NCBI RefSeq assembly: GCF_022565775.1
Contig: NZ_JAIUMC010000002.1
Coordinates: forward strand, 1-64,000
Reading direction: 5' to 3'
Source of the DNA: Natronospirillum sp.
GTDB taxonomy: Bacteria; Pseudomonadota; Gammaproteobacteria; Pseudomonadales; Natronospirillaceae
Length of the DNA: 64,000 nt
Position numbers and translations under genes: made by a program. This document shows, in pieces, positions 1-11,246 of this stretch. The notes under the pieces were generated by a model, which was not told the DNA's origin, did not search any database, and worked only from the letters and a program-made list of their open reading frames with translations. Numbering within the stretch: the first letter of the stretch is position 1; each line of letters opens with the position of its first letter.

Positions 1-186
1 ACGTGCAAGGATGCACTAATGTCGCGGGCGCATGGATGCGCAGGAGCGACCGGCGACGACAGCCGCCCAGTCAGGGTACCCCGCAGAGGTGGCTTTGCTT
101 CCAGCCAGACGCAAGCTTGGTGACGGTCCAATCAGCACTCAACCCTCAGGAAGCATTTGCAGGCGCACGCCCAAACAAACCATCCG

Positions 187-215
187 TTGAGTTGCTGCGG
201 GCGGCTCCGTACAAT
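187..215 (+). promoter_or_regulatory. Candidate sigma70 promoter for argG (TTGAGT-N17-TACAAT)
   Basis: TTGAGT at 187-192, 17-nt spacer, TACAAT at 210-215, about 45 nt upstream of the argG ATG. Confidence 0.5.
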
Positions 216-259
216 AACGCGTCTAATCATTGAGCAATTGAGCAGCAGGAGCCCCGCGC

Positions 260-1489
<1,230 letters not shown>

Positions 1490-1601
1490 GTGCAAGGTGC
1501 TGAGGTGACGCGGGTTATCCCGGTGCGCTAGAATCTTTGCAAAAGGAAAGGCAGGCCGTTCGGATTGGTGTTCGGCCCTTGACTAGAGGATCAGCCCGTC
1601 T

Positions 1602-2540
1602 ATGAAACGAATCGGCCTGCTGTTGTGTATCCCGGCTTTTTGGATACTGCTCTCCGGTTTCTACCTGCTGGAACCCAAGATCATCGGTGGCGAGGATGAG
1701 ACCGACCCGCCGCCTTACCTGGCCTTCATGCTTGTCGAGTTCTCCAATGGAGGATTGCAGCAATGCGGTGCCAGCTATATTGCTGATCGAGTGGCGCTGA
1801 CCGCCGCGCATTGCCTCTACAACTCGAGCAATGAAAAAGCCACCTCGGTACGCCTGGCCTTCAATGTGCCGGACGGTGACCTGAACAACCTGACGTCCGA
1901 GGATCTGATCGATGCGTCCTGGTTCGATATTTTCCCGGAATACGACAACTCCAGGTTTTCCTCGAACCCCACACGGGATGCGGCGCTGATCTACCTGGAG
2001 GAAGCTCCATCTGGCGCCCAGCCCATATCGATGGCCAACTCGGCACTGACCAATTCGCTGGAGCAGAATCGTTCCGATGTGGTGGCCTACGGCTGGGGTC
2101 TGACCGAAAACAACGGGTCGCCGGCCGATGTGTTGCAGACCGTCACCTTGCGCATGGACAACCGCCAAAGCTATGACAGCAGCTCAATCTGGGATCTGCT
2201 CGAAGAGTGGGTGGTTTTCGCCGGCAGCACCGATGACGGCCAGGATACCTGTCAGGGCGACAGTGGCGGCCCTCTGGTCTATTTCGATGACGGCGTGCCG
2301 GTGCTGGTCGGCATTACCAGCTTTGGCCCGCAGCAGTGTGCTTCGGATAATCAGCCCGGCGGCTATACCCGTGTCTCTCGGGTGCGCAGTTGGGCCGGGG
2401 ATCTCGACCTAGGTCTGTTCGTGCTGCAGGATACGGTCCTGTCCCGGCGGGTCAATGAATCCAGCGGCGCCATGTCACTGTTGGGCCTGTTGTTGCTGGC
2501 GCCGGGTGGCATCGCCTTGCGCCGCCGGCTGCGCGACTGA
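1602..2540 (+). CDS. Secreted trypsin-like (S1) serine protease with a C-terminal hydrophobic/Arg-rich sorting-type tail
   Basis: ALTAAHC, DAALIYL and GDSGGPLV triad contexts; N-terminal hydrophobic segment; C-terminus SSGAMSLLGLLLLAPGGIALRRRLRD. Confidence 0.9.
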   Translation: MKRIGLLLCIPAFWILLSGFYLLEPKIIGGEDETDPPPYLAFMLVEFSNGGLQQCGASYIADRVALTAAHCLYNSSNEKATSVRLAFNVPDGDLNNLTSEDLIDASWFDIFPEYDNSRFSSNPTRDAALIYLEEAPSGAQPISMANSALTNSLEQNRSDVVAYGWGLTENNGSPADVLQTVTLRMDNRQSYDSSSIWDLLEEWVVFAGSTDDGQDTCQGDSGGPLVYFDDGVPVLVGITSFGPQQCASDNQPGGYTRVSRVRSWAGDLDLGLFVLQDTVLSRRVNESSGAMSLLGLLLLAPGGIALRRRLRD

Positions 2541-2542
2541 AC

Positions 2543-4054
2543 TCAGGGGCCGTGCAATTGCAGCAGGGGCGGCAATACGATGCCCGGGTTGTCCGGTTCC
2601 AGCCCGGGCAACAGTAATTCAGCTTCGTCTTCCGTGGGGAACATCCAGCGCAACAGATCATAGTAGCGTCGGATGTTCTGCACATAGACTACAGGCTCAT
2701 CTCCCCGGGCGAAGCCATACCGGGTAAAGCGATAGTAGTCCGGGTCGCGCAGTAGCGGCAGGTACTCTCTCAGATCGGTCCAGTAATCCGCCTCTTCGTC
2801 CACCGCTGCAGCAATGCGCCGCGCGTCCATGACATGGCCCATGCCGACATTGTAGGCGGCCAGGGCAAACCACAGTCGATCCGGATCTTCGATATTGTCG
2901 GGTACGCGCCCATAGAGGCCGGCCAGATAACGGGCGCCGCCTCTGACGCTCTGCTCGGGATCAAGCCGGTTGGTCACACCCAGCTCGCCGGACGTGCGCA
3001 GGGTCAGCATCATGACGCCACGCACCCCGGTGGGAGATACCGCATCGGCTCGCCAGTGAGATTCCTGATAACCGACTGCGGCGAGCAGTCGCCAGTCCAG
3101 GCCGGTCTCTTCGGCTCCGGCTTCAAAAAAGTCGCGCAGTGGGGGCAGCCGGGTGTTCACATGCCGCTCAAAACGTCTGACGCCGACATAGTCGAACTCG
3201 CGCAGATGGCCGAGGTGCTGATCAAGGACGATTTCCAGTTGACCCGTGGCCTCCACGTGATCGAGGAAATTGTTGGCAGCAGCGCGCAGACTGCCATCCT
3301 TGTTGGCATAGAATTTCCAGGCAACCGGCTGAGGCGCCGAAATATCAAAGGCGTGGCGCAGGGAAGGATAGAAGGGCCGGTAGTAGGCATGGTCATTGGA
3401 GTCGATCACGGCATAGTCGGCTTCGCCATTGCCGAGTGCCTTCAGAACGGCCTCTGTGGTGCCGTTTACCACCTGAATATCCAGTGGCTGTTCTATGGCC
3501 AGTGTACGCAGCGCCCGGTACTGAGCGGTATTGGCGCGTACCGCACCCTGCAGCGCCGGGAGTTCATCAACCACCTGTAAACTGTTGCTTTTGTAGACGA
3601 CCTGCTGCAGCACATCCATGTAGGGCCGTGAATACACCATGTCCGGCGGACCCTGACCGAGGTCCGGGACAACTATGCCACCCACCGCCATATCGGCCAG
3701 GCCGAGGCGCAGGGCCCGGCGCAGTTCCTCTTGAGAGTCAACCGTGTGGAATCTGAGTTCCAGGCCCAGGTGATCGGTGAATTTCCTCGCCAGGGTCATC
3801 TCCAGCGTGTCACCATGAGCATTGAAGTGCCGCGGGTCATTGGCAATCACCACCCGCAGTTCGCCGGCGCGCTCAATGGTGTCCATGTGACCAATGCGGG
3901 AAAAGCCGAACAGGAACACCGTAACGGTGATTAAACCGACGCACGCCCAGATGATGGTGCGCTTCAGTAGTCGCTGTCGAGCCAAAATATGCATGCGAAC
4001 AATGAAAATCCCGGGCTGATTGAGTATGATACCGGCGCTCAGAAAGCTACCCAA
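2543..4054 (-). CDS. mltF: Membrane-bound lytic murein transglycosylase F
   Basis: 503 aa; N-terminal TM, SBP_bac_3-like region, C-terminal SLT domain (GYQESHW...[11 protein letters not shown]); located next to purL. Confidence 0.92.
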   Translation of the reverse strand: MGSFLSAGIILNQPGIFIVRMHILARQRLLKRTIIWACVGLITVTVFLFGFSRIGHMDTIERAGELRVVIANDPRHFNAHGDTLEMTLARKFTDHLGLELRFHTVDSQEELRRALRLGLADMAVGGIVVPDLGQGPPDMVYSRPYMDVLQQVVYKSNSLQVVDELPALQGAVRANTAQYRALRTLAIEQPLDIQVVNGTTEAVLKALGNGEADYAVIDSNDHAYYRPFYPSLRHAFDISAPQPVAWKFYANKDGSLRAAANNFLDHVEATGQLEIVLDQHLGHLREFDYVGVRRFERHVNTRLPPLRDFFEAGAEETGLDWRLLAAVGYQESHWRADAVSPTGVRGVMMLTLRTSGELGVTNRLDPEQSVRGGARYLAGLYGRVPDNIEDPDRLWFALAAYNVGMGHVMDARRIAAAVDEEADYWTDLREYLPLLRDPDYYRFTRYGFARGDEPVVYVQNIRRYYDLLRWMFPTEDEAELLLPGLEPDNPGIVLPPLLQLHGP

Positions 4055-4116
4055 AAAGTCCTTGGGAGCGTTGCACGTTTAACGCGACACCCAAAAGCTA
4101 CAGAGGCTTCCAGATC

Positions 4117-7100
4117 ATGCAGGTTCTTCGCGGGGCGCAAGCCCTCTCGTCATTCCGCCGCCAAAAACTGCTGTCGATATTGCAGGGGGTGCTGCCGGAG
4201 ATCACTTCAGTGTCTGCCGATTATGCACATTTTTTACGCACAGACGAGCCATTGACGGAATCTGAACACACGGTGCTGGAACGTCTGCTGGACTATGGCC
4301 CCGCTGCAGAACCGGCAAATGAGGCTGCCAAGGCGTCTACGGAAGTATTTGTGGTGGTGCCCAGGCCGGGCACTATTTCGCCCTGGTCGTCCAAGGCAAC
4401 TGACATCGCGCACAACTGCGGCTTGAGCAAAATCCAGCGAATTGAACGGGGCATTGTTTACCATGTGGCTGGCCCCAAAGCGCTTAACGACGAGCAGCGG
4501 CAGAAGCTGGGCAGCCTCTTGCATGACCGCATGGTGGAAGCCGTGTTGCCGCAGGTGGAAGACGCCGAGCTGCTGTTTGCCCGCACCGAGCCCGCACCCC
4601 TGACCGATGTCGATATTTTGGGTGGCGGACGCGAAGCGCTTGCGTCTGCCAATACCACTTTGGGTCTGGCACTCGCCGATGATGAAATCGACTATCTGGT
4701 AGAGAACTTCCACCGCCTGAAGCGCAACCCGACCGATGTCGAGCTGATGATGTTTGCGCAGGCCAACTCGGAGCACTGCCGGCACAAGATTTTCAATGCA
4801 GACTGGGAGGTCAACGGCGAGGCTCAGCCCCATTCTCTGTTCCGCATGATCAAGTACACCTATGAGTGCAACTCGGCAGGCGTCCTTTCGGCCTACAAGG
4901 ACAATGCCGCCGTCATGGCGGGGTTTCGCGCCGGGCGTTTTTATCCCGACCCGGTCACTCAGGCCTATGGCTACCATGACGAGACTGTCCATATCCTGAT
5001 GAAGGTGGAGACCCACAACCACCCGACGGCCATATCGCCGTTTCCGGGGGCGGCGACCGGCGCCGGTGGTGAGATTCGCGATGAAGGCGCCACCGGACAG
5101 GGTTCCAAGCCGAAAGCCGGCCTGACCGGTTTTACCGTCAGCAATCTGCGTATCCCTGGTTTTGTGCAGCCCTGGGAGGGCCAATATGGTCGTCCGACCC
5201 GCATGGAATCTCCACTCAATATCATGCTGGAGGGCCCCATCGGTGGCGCCTCCTTCAACAACGAATTCGGCCGTCCGAACCTGACCGGCTACTTCCGCAC
5301 CTTTGAAGTCAGTGCACCGTCAGTCATCGGCGATCAGCTCTGGGGCTATCACAAGCCCATCATGATTGCGGGTGGTTACGGCAATATTCGCGCAGATCAT
5401 GTCGACAAAGCCTGGGATGCCCTGCCGGAAAAGGCACAGTTGATCGTGCTCGGCGGGCCTGCCATGCAGATCGGCCTCGGCGGTGGTGCGGCTTCTTCCA
5501 TGGCCTCCGGCGAGGGCTCGGAAAGCCTGGACTTCGCCTCCGTGCAGCGGGGCAACCCGGAAATGGAGCGCCGCTGTCAGGAAGTGATCGACCGCTGCTG
5601 GCAGTTGGGCGAGCAGAATCCGATCCTGTTCATACATGATGTCGGTGCTGGTGGCCTGTCCAACGCCTTGCCAGAGCTGGTCAATGACGGGGGTCAGGGC
5701 GCGCGCATTGATCTGCGTGCCATCCCCAATGACGAACCGGGCATGTCGCCGCTGGCGATCTGGTCCAACGAATCGCAGGAACGCTATGTGCTGGCCGTCA
5801 GCCCGGATCGACTGGATGACTTTGCTGCCCTGTGCCGCCGCGAACGATGCCCCTACGCGGTGGTCGGGGAAACCCGTGATGACGGTACGCTGGTGGTGCA
5901 CGACGAGCTCTTTGCCAACAACCCGGTCGAGATGCCGCTGAATGTCCTGCTGGGCAAGCCGCCCAAGATGAAGCGCAGTTTCCAGCGTCAGGAACGTCCG
6001 CAGCAGAAGTTCAAGCCGACCGTGGATCTGGCAGAAGCTGCAGAGCGGGTGCTCAAGCTGCCAGCAGTCGCCGGCAAAAGCTTTCTGATTACCATTGGTG
6101 ATCGCTCGATCACCGGCACTGTGGTGCGCGACCAGATGGTCGGGCCCTGGCAGATTCCGGTCGCCGATGCGGCTGTGACTACCACCGGTTACCAGGGCTA
6201 TACCGGCGAGGCCATGGCGATGGGCGAACGCACCCCGGTTGCGGTCATTGACCCGCCGGCTGCCGGTCGTCTGGCCGTGGCTGAGGTGATTACGAACCTG
6301 GCCAGTACCCGCATCGAGAACCTGTCCGATATCCGCATGAGCGCCAACTGGATGGCTGCCGCCGGACACCCGGGTGAAGATCAGGCCCTGTACGACACAG
6401 TGCAGGCCGTGGGCATGGAGTTCTGCCCGGCGCTGGGCATCACCATTCCTGTGGGCAAGGACTCCATGTCGATGCGCACCCAGTGGGAAGACAGCAGCGG
6501 CACCAAAAAGGCAGTGTCACCGGTCTCCCTGATCATGACTGGGTTCGCCCCGGTGACCGATGTGCGCCAGACCGTGACCCCGCAACTGCGTCTCGATCAG
6601 GGCGACAGTGAACTGCTGCTGATTGACCTCGGCCATGGTCGCAATCGTCTGGGTGGCAGCGCTCTGGCGCAGGTCTACCGCAAGGTAGGCCATACCCCGG
6701 CCGATGTGGACTATGCAGAAGACCTCAAGGTGTTCTTTGGCGCTATGCAGAGCCTGCTGGCGAAGGGCCTGGTACAGGCCTATCACGACCGCTCGGATGG
6801 CGGCCTGTTTGCCACCCTGGTGGAAATGGCGTTTGCCGGTCGCACTGGTATTGATGTCAACCTGGATGCGGCTGTGCAGCGGGCCCAATACAGCAGCACC
6901 GGACTGACCGGTGTGCTGTTCAGCGAAGAACCCGGTGCGGTGCTGCAGGTTCGGCAGGCTGATCTGGAAGACGTGGAAACCGAGCTCAATCGCTGGGGTC
7001 TGGGTGACATGATCTGTCGCATCGGAACACCGAATGAAGACGACCAGATTCGCTTCTTTGCCGCGGGCGAAGAGGTGCTGGCCAACTCCCGCACCCAGTA

Positions 7101-8079
7101 TCTGCGCTGGTGGTGGGAGACCAGCTATCGTCTGCAGGCGGAGCGTGACAATCCAGCCTGTGCCAAACAGGAGTATGACAACCTGTTGGATGCCGCCAAC
7201 CCGGGCCTGCACGCCAGCCTGACCTTCGACCCGGAGGAAAATCCGCTCGACGATCTGGATCCGACCGGGCCAAGCCCACGTGTTGCCATCCTGCGCGAGC
7301 AGGGTGTCAACGGGCAGGTGGAAATGGCCGCCGCTTTCGAACGTGCCGGTTTTGCGCCAGTGGATGTGCATATGAGCGACATCCTGGCCGGTCGTGTCGA
7401 CCTGCAGTCCTTCAGCGGCCTGGTAGCCTGTGGTGGCTTCTCCTATGGCGACGTGCTGGGGGCCGGTGAAGGCTGGGCCAAATCCATCCTATTCAATGAG
7501 CGGGCCCGTGAAGCGTTCAAGGCCTTCTTTGCGCGGCCGGACAGCTTTGCCCTGGGGGTCTGCAATGGGTGCCAGATGCTCTCCAACCTGCGTGAGCTGA
7601 TCCCCGGTACCGATCACTGGCCACACTTTGTGCGCAACGAGAGTGAGCAGTTCGAAGCCCGGGCCTGTCTGGTGCGGGTGGACGAGAGCCCGTCCGTGTT
7701 GCTGCGAGACATGGCCGGCTCCCGCCTGCCGATCGCTGTAGCGCACGGGGAAGGGCGCGCCGAGTTCAGGGCTGAGCAGAGTGCTGAAAAAGCGCTGGAA
7801 TCCGGGCTGGTGGCGCTGCGTTATGTCGACAACTATGGCAAGACCACAGAGACCTATCCCTGTAATCCCAACGGGTCACCGCTCGGGATTACCGGCCTGT
7901 GTTCTGCCGATGGCCGGGTTACCATCATGATGCCGCACCCGGAGCGGGTGTTCCGCACGGTAACCAATTCCTGGGCACCGGATGAATGGGGCGAAGACGG
8001 CGCCTGGATGCGCATGTTCCGCAATGCGCGCCTGTGGGTGGCAGAGCAACAGGGCGTCGCGACCGCCTCGGAGGCTTAA
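4117..8079 (+). CDS. purL: Phosphoribosylformylglycinamidine synthase
   Basis: 1320 aa; [46 protein letters not shown]-terminal glutaminase [12 protein letters not shown]. Confidence 0.98.
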   Translation: MQVLRGAQALSSFRRQKLLSILQGVLPEITSVSADYAHFLRTDEPLTESEHTVLERLLDYGPAAEPANEAAKASTEVFVVVPRPGTISPWSSKATDIAHNCGLSKIQRIERGIVYHVAGPKALNDEQRQKLGSLLHDRMVEAVLPQVEDAELLFARTEPAPLTDVDILGGGREALASANTTLGLALADDEIDYLVENFHRLKRNPTDVELMMFAQANSEHCRHKIFNADWEVNGEAQPHSLFRMIKYTYECNSAGVLSAYKDNAAVMAGFRAGRFYPDPVTQAYGYHDETVHILMKVETHNHPTAISPFPGAATGAGGEIRDEGATGQGSKPKAGLTGFTVSNLRIPGFVQPWEGQYGRPTRMESPLNIMLEGPIGGASFNNEFGRPNLTGYFRTFEVSAPSVIGDQLWGYHKPIMIAGGYGNIRADHVDKAWDALPEKAQLIVLGGPAMQIGLGGGAASSMASGEGSESLDFASVQRGNPEMERRCQEVIDRCWQLGEQNPILFIHDVGAGGLSNALPELVNDGGQGARIDLRAIPNDEPGMSPLAIWSNESQERYVLAVSPDRLDDFAALCRRERCPYAVVGETRDDGTLVVHDELFANNPVEMPLNVLLGKPPKMKRSFQRQERPQQKFKPTVDLAEAAERVLKLPAVAGKSFLITIGDRSITGTVVRDQMVGPWQIPVADAAVTTTGYQGYTGEAMAMGERTPVAVIDPPAAGRLAVAEVITNLASTRIENLSDIRMSANWMAAAGHPGEDQALYDTVQAVGMEFCPALGITIPVGKDSMSMRTQWEDSSGTKKAVSPVSLIMTGFAPVTDVRQTVTPQLRLDQGDSELLLIDLGHGRNRLGGSALAQVYRKVGHTPADVDYAEDLKVFFGAMQSLLAKGLVQAYHDRSDGGLFATLVEMAFAGRTGIDVNLDAAVQRAQYSSTGLTGVLFSEEPGAVLQVRQADLEDVETELNRWGLGDMICRIGTPNEDDQIRFFAAGEEVLANSRTQYLRWWWETSYRLQAERDNPACAKQEYDNLLDAANPGLHASLTFDPEENPLDDLDPTGPSPRVAILREQGVNGQVEMAAAFERAGFAPVDVHMSDILAGRVDLQSFSGLVACGGFSYGDVLGAGEGWAKSILFNERAREAFKAFFARPDSFALGVCNGCQMLSNLRELIPGTDHWPHFVRNESEQFEARACLVRVDESPSVLLRDMAGSRLPIAVAHGEGRAEFRAEQSAEKALESGLVALRYVDNYGKTTETYPCNPNGSPLGITGLCSADGRVTIMMPHPERVFRTVTNSWAPDEWGEDGAWMRMFRNARLWVAEQQGVATASEA

Positions 8080-8083
8080 GATC

Positions 8084-8431
8084 ATGCTGGCCACGCTGGT
8101 TATTCTCATCGTGGTGTTGATGGCGTTTGGCGGCTTTATCTGGTTCTTTGCCCGTATCGAACGCAATCCCATCTACCGCACCAGCCGCGAGAGCATGTTG
8201 GAGCTGCTGGAGCGGGTAGAGCGAGGCGAGGCCAATGATATCGAATGGCGCACTTTTTTGTCCGTACCGATTCGTCACGACGACTATCTGGATGAACTGC
8301 GACTGCGCTGTGAATATCTGGATGATCGCTACAGCCGGCAGATCCGAGGGCAGTTGCTCAGTCGCCAGGGCCGAGAAGAGTTGGCCAAGGTGATCGAGCA
8401 ACTGAAGCAGTATGATCACAAGGAATTCTGA
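8084..8431 (+). CDS. Small membrane-anchored protein of unknown function
   Basis: 115 aa from ATG 8084, immediately after the purL stop; N-terminal TM helix; 3' end overlaps dusC start. Confidence 0.7.
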   Translation: MLATLVILIVVLMAFGGFIWFFARIERNPIYRTSRESMLELLERVERGEANDIEWRTFLSVPIRHDDYLDELRLRCEYLDDRYSRQIRGQLLSRQGREELAKVIEQLKQYDHKEF

Positions 8432-9401
8432 GCCAAACGGTCGTCTGCTGCTGGCACCCATGGAGGGCGTCATGGATGCCACCATGCGCGACCTGATTAC
8501 CCGCAATGGCGGCTTCGATCTCTGTGTCACCGAGTTTCTGCGTGTGGTTGATGAGCTGCTGCCACCCCGCGTGTTCCTTCGTCTCTGTCCCGAACTGCAA
8601 CAGGCTGCTCGCACCCCGGCCGGCACGCCGGTGCGACTGCAACTGCTGGGTAACAACCCGGAGGCCATGGCGGCCAATGCCGCGCGGGCGGTTGAGCTGG
8701 GCTCCCCAGGTGTGGATATCAATTTCGGCTGTCCGGCGCGCACGGTCAACAAGAGCCGGGGTGGTGCTATTCTGCTGACCGAGCCGGAGACGCTCTATAG
8801 GGTAGTCCGTGCGGTGCGTGATGCCGTGCCGGGGCGACATCCTGTAACCGCCAAGATGCGTCTGGGGTTTGAAGATCGGGCCCGTCTGGTCGACAACACC
8901 CGGGCACTGCTGGACGCCGGAGCCGCCGAGATTGTGGTGCATGCCCGCACCAAGGTGGATGGCTACAAGCCGCCGGCCTACTGGGACCAGATCGGCCGGG
9001 TGGCGGAGATAGCCAGCACCCGCGGGGTACCTGTGGTGGCCAATGGCGAGGTCTGGTCACGCGCGGATTATGACCGCTGTCGCGCTGAAAGCGGGGTAGC
9101 GGATGTGATGCTGGGGCGCGGGGCGCTGGCTTTGCCCAATCTGGCGGCGGTAATTGCCCGGGGCGACACTCCCTGGAGCTGGTCGCGGACGCTGGAGGCG
9201 GTTATTGAGCTGGGCAGCATGGATATCGAAGCCGGGCGCGAGCGCTATATGCCAAGCAGAACCAAGCAGTGGTTGAAGTACCTCGAGCGGGCCTATCCCG
9301 AAGCCCGCGACTGTTTCGAGCGGGTCAAGCGGGTGCGCACCGCAGCCGAGATGCAGGAGCAGTTGTGTGCGGGCAGGCGCCGTTCGATATGTGCCGCTTG
9401 A
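8412..9401 (+). CDS. dusC: tRNA-dihydrouridine synthase (DusC type)
   Basis: LLAPMEGVMDATMRDLIT N-terminus, FGCPARTVNKSRGGAILL, VVHARTKVDGY, VVANGEVW. Confidence 0.93.
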   Translation: MITRNSEPNGRLLLAPMEGVMDATMRDLITRNGGFDLCVTEFLRVVDELLPPRVFLRLCPELQQAARTPAGTPVRLQLLGNNPEAMAANAARAVELGSPGVDINFGCPARTVNKSRGGAILLTEPETLYRVVRAVRDAVPGRHPVTAKMRLGFEDRARLVDNTRALLDAGAAEIVVHARTKVDGYKPPAYWDQIGRVAEIASTRGVPVVANGEVWSRADYDRCRAESGVADVMLGRGALALPNLAAVIARGDTPWSWSRTLEAVIELGSMDIEAGRERYMPSRTKQWLKYLERAYPEARDCFERVKRVRTAAEMQEQLCAGRRRSICAA

Positions 9402-9410
9402 AAACGCGGT

Positions 9411-9607
9411 AAGTTAGGGATCAGGCGTCCGGCAACCGCACCATCGGAGGCTAATTTCAATGGGCGGCTATCGCCGCCGAGCGCAGGCAAGCCAGCGCCT
9501 ACAAAAGTGCCGCCCTGTAGGCGCGCGCCTTGGCCGCGCTTGGGGCCGGAAGGCCCCCTTAGTAGGGGTGGCGCGATAAGAGTCGCCTGGCGCCTGATCG
9601 CCAACTT
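9411..9607. repeat. Nested palindromic REP/REPIN- or MITE-like element
   Basis: Imperfect 26-bp TIRs 9411-9436 / 9582-9607 (21/26 match); REP-like hairpins GGCGGC-TATC-GCCGCC (9463-9478) and GGGGCC-GGAA-GGCCCC (9542-9557); perfect 9-bp inner repeat GCGCCTACA/TGTAGGCGC (9495-9503/9516-9524); all centred near 9509. Confidence 0.8.
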
Positions 9608-9634
9608 GCCCTGCTGACAGCCTACAACGGAGGC

Positions 9635-10168
9635 TCATCTCCGAAAACGCAAGGTCAGTTCCTGCCCCTCGCGGCGCCAGTCGAGTCTGTCCAGGGCGCT
9701 CATGCCGAGCAGGATGGCGTCGCTGTCATAGCCTGGTAGTATCTGCGCCGCCACGCCATCCAGCTCGATATCACCCAAACCCACCGTGTTCAGCTCGGTC
9801 TGGTAGGCTGTCACTATCCCGTTGGCCGTTCGCACCTGAACCGGGTTGCCCCGCTGCAACCCGAGATCCTCAGCGATGCTGGCCGGTATGGCCACCTGGG
9901 TGGCGCCGGTATCCAGCATGAAAGTCACCGACTGACCATTGATGGTGCCATTCAGCAGATAATGCCCGCCCCGTGACGGCTGCAGCGTGATCTCGATGGC
10001 CTCCGCCGTATGCACGGATTCGATCTGGCGATTCGGATTGAGCAGGTTGTCCAGTTGCTCCTGAAAGGCGAGCACCATCAGGCCGGCAAAAGCAAACCAG
10101 GCCAGCAGCCCCATAACCCATCCGACGCGGCGGGTCGGGTTGGGATTGCTGTTCGCCGGGCCGTTCAT
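9635..10168 (-). CDS. Retropepsin-like (clan AA) aspartic protease, membrane-anchored
   Basis: MLDTGATQVAIPASIAEDLGL aspartic protease motif; N-terminal TM; start placed at internal Met (MNGPANS). Confidence 0.85.
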   Translation of the reverse strand: MNGPANSNPNPTRRVGWVMGLLAWFAFAGLMVLAFQEQLDNLLNPNRQIESVHTAEAIEITLQPSRGGHYLLNGTINGQSVTFMLDTGATQVAIPASIAEDLGLQRGNPVQVRTANGIVTAYQTELNTVGLGDIELDGVAAQILPGYDSDAILLGMSALDRLDWRREGQELTLRFRR

Positions 10169-10172
10169 GAGA

Positions 10173-11246
10173 TCAGGCTCCACTGCGCTTGAAATGGGGT
10201 GCATCGCTGGGCAGCAGATGCGCTAGATCGGAGATGTCGACCAGCGGGTCGTCCAGATCCACCGACACGGTAGAATGGGCGAGTGTCCAGGCGCGGCCCG
10301 TAATATGACTGTCCAGCGCACGGTGACTGCCCACAGTGGCTTCGCCGATAACGGTACCGCGAAACCGGCTGTTGCGCGGTGAAATGGTCTCCAGATACTC
10401 CCCGTCGCGAATGTCTCCTTTCTCGTACATCAAAGCCAGACGCGCGGACGTGCCCGTGCCGGTCGGGCTGCGGCAGATCACACCCGGGTGCACATAGGTG
10501 GCCGAGCGGGACTCGTAGCCACCGGGCTCGATCTCGTGCACCGGGCTGGTGAAATGCGCAAAGGGCAGCGGGCCGCAATCACCGAGATCCGGGTGAATCT
10601 GTCGAAACTCGGGGCGCACGGCGCGCACAAAGGCATCGCCGAACGCGGCCAGCGCGATCTGCTCCTCGGCCACTATGTCGAAACCGAGTGCGGTGGCATC
10701 CACCAGCGCAAAAAAGGCGCCGCTCCAAACCAGGTCATAGCGCACCACACCGTAGTTCGGCACCGTGATGCTGAGGTCTCGCGCGGCCACATAGGCCGGC
10801 TCGCCCTGGGTGGTGATCGACTCTACCCGGCCGTTGCGATTGAAGGCCTTGATGCGGGCCAGGCCGGCCGGGGATTCCAGCACCAGATCTTGCTCGCCGT
10901 CCTGAATGGGCACAATGCCACTTTCAAGCACGGCGGTTGCCGTGCAGATAGTATTGGAGCCAGAGTAGAGCGGATAACCCATGGCCTCCATGATGATATA
11001 GCCCGCTTGGGCTTCCGGATGCGAAGGTTCGACGATCAGGTCGACCGACATGGCCGGATCACCATAGGGCTCCGACAGCAGCAGGCGACGCAGGCCGTCG
11101 CCATGATCCTGCAAATAACGCATCTTCTCCAGCACACTGGTGCCCGGAAGGGGCCCTATGCCGTCGATGACGATGCGACTGACATCACCACCGGACTGGG
11201 TATCAATCAGCTCAAGCGAGCGCATGCGCCCGGTGCGTTCAGGCAT
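10173..11246 (-). CDS. Proline racemase-family protein (hydroxyproline epimerase/dehydratase superfamily), variant active site
   Basis: 357 aa; YSGSNTICTATAVLESG and CRSPTGTGTSARLAL align with the family's MCGHGT... and RSPCGTGTSA motifs. Confidence 0.88.
   Translation of the reverse strand: MPERTGRMRSLELIDTQSGGDVSRIVIDGIGPLPGTSVLEKMRYLQDHGDGLRRLLLSEPYGDPAMSVDLIVEPSHPEAQAGYIIMEAMGYPLYSGSNTICTATAVLESGIVPIQDGEQDLVLESPAGLARIKAFNRNGRVESITTQGEPAYVAARDLSITVPNYGVVRYDLVWSGAFFALVDATALGFDIVAEEQIALAAFGDAFVRAVRPEFRQIHPDLGDCGPLPFAHFTSPVHEIEPGGYESRSATYVHPGVICRSPTGTGTSARLALMYEKGDIRDGEYLETISPRNSRFRGTVIGEATVGSHRALDSHITGRAWTLAHSTVSVDLDDPLVDISDLAHLLPSDAPHFKRSGA

Noticed and set aside
4234-7371. Three long antisense ORFs (316, 349, 284 aa) opposite purL
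   Set aside because: purL is continuous and canonical over the whole span; antisense frames show no domains.
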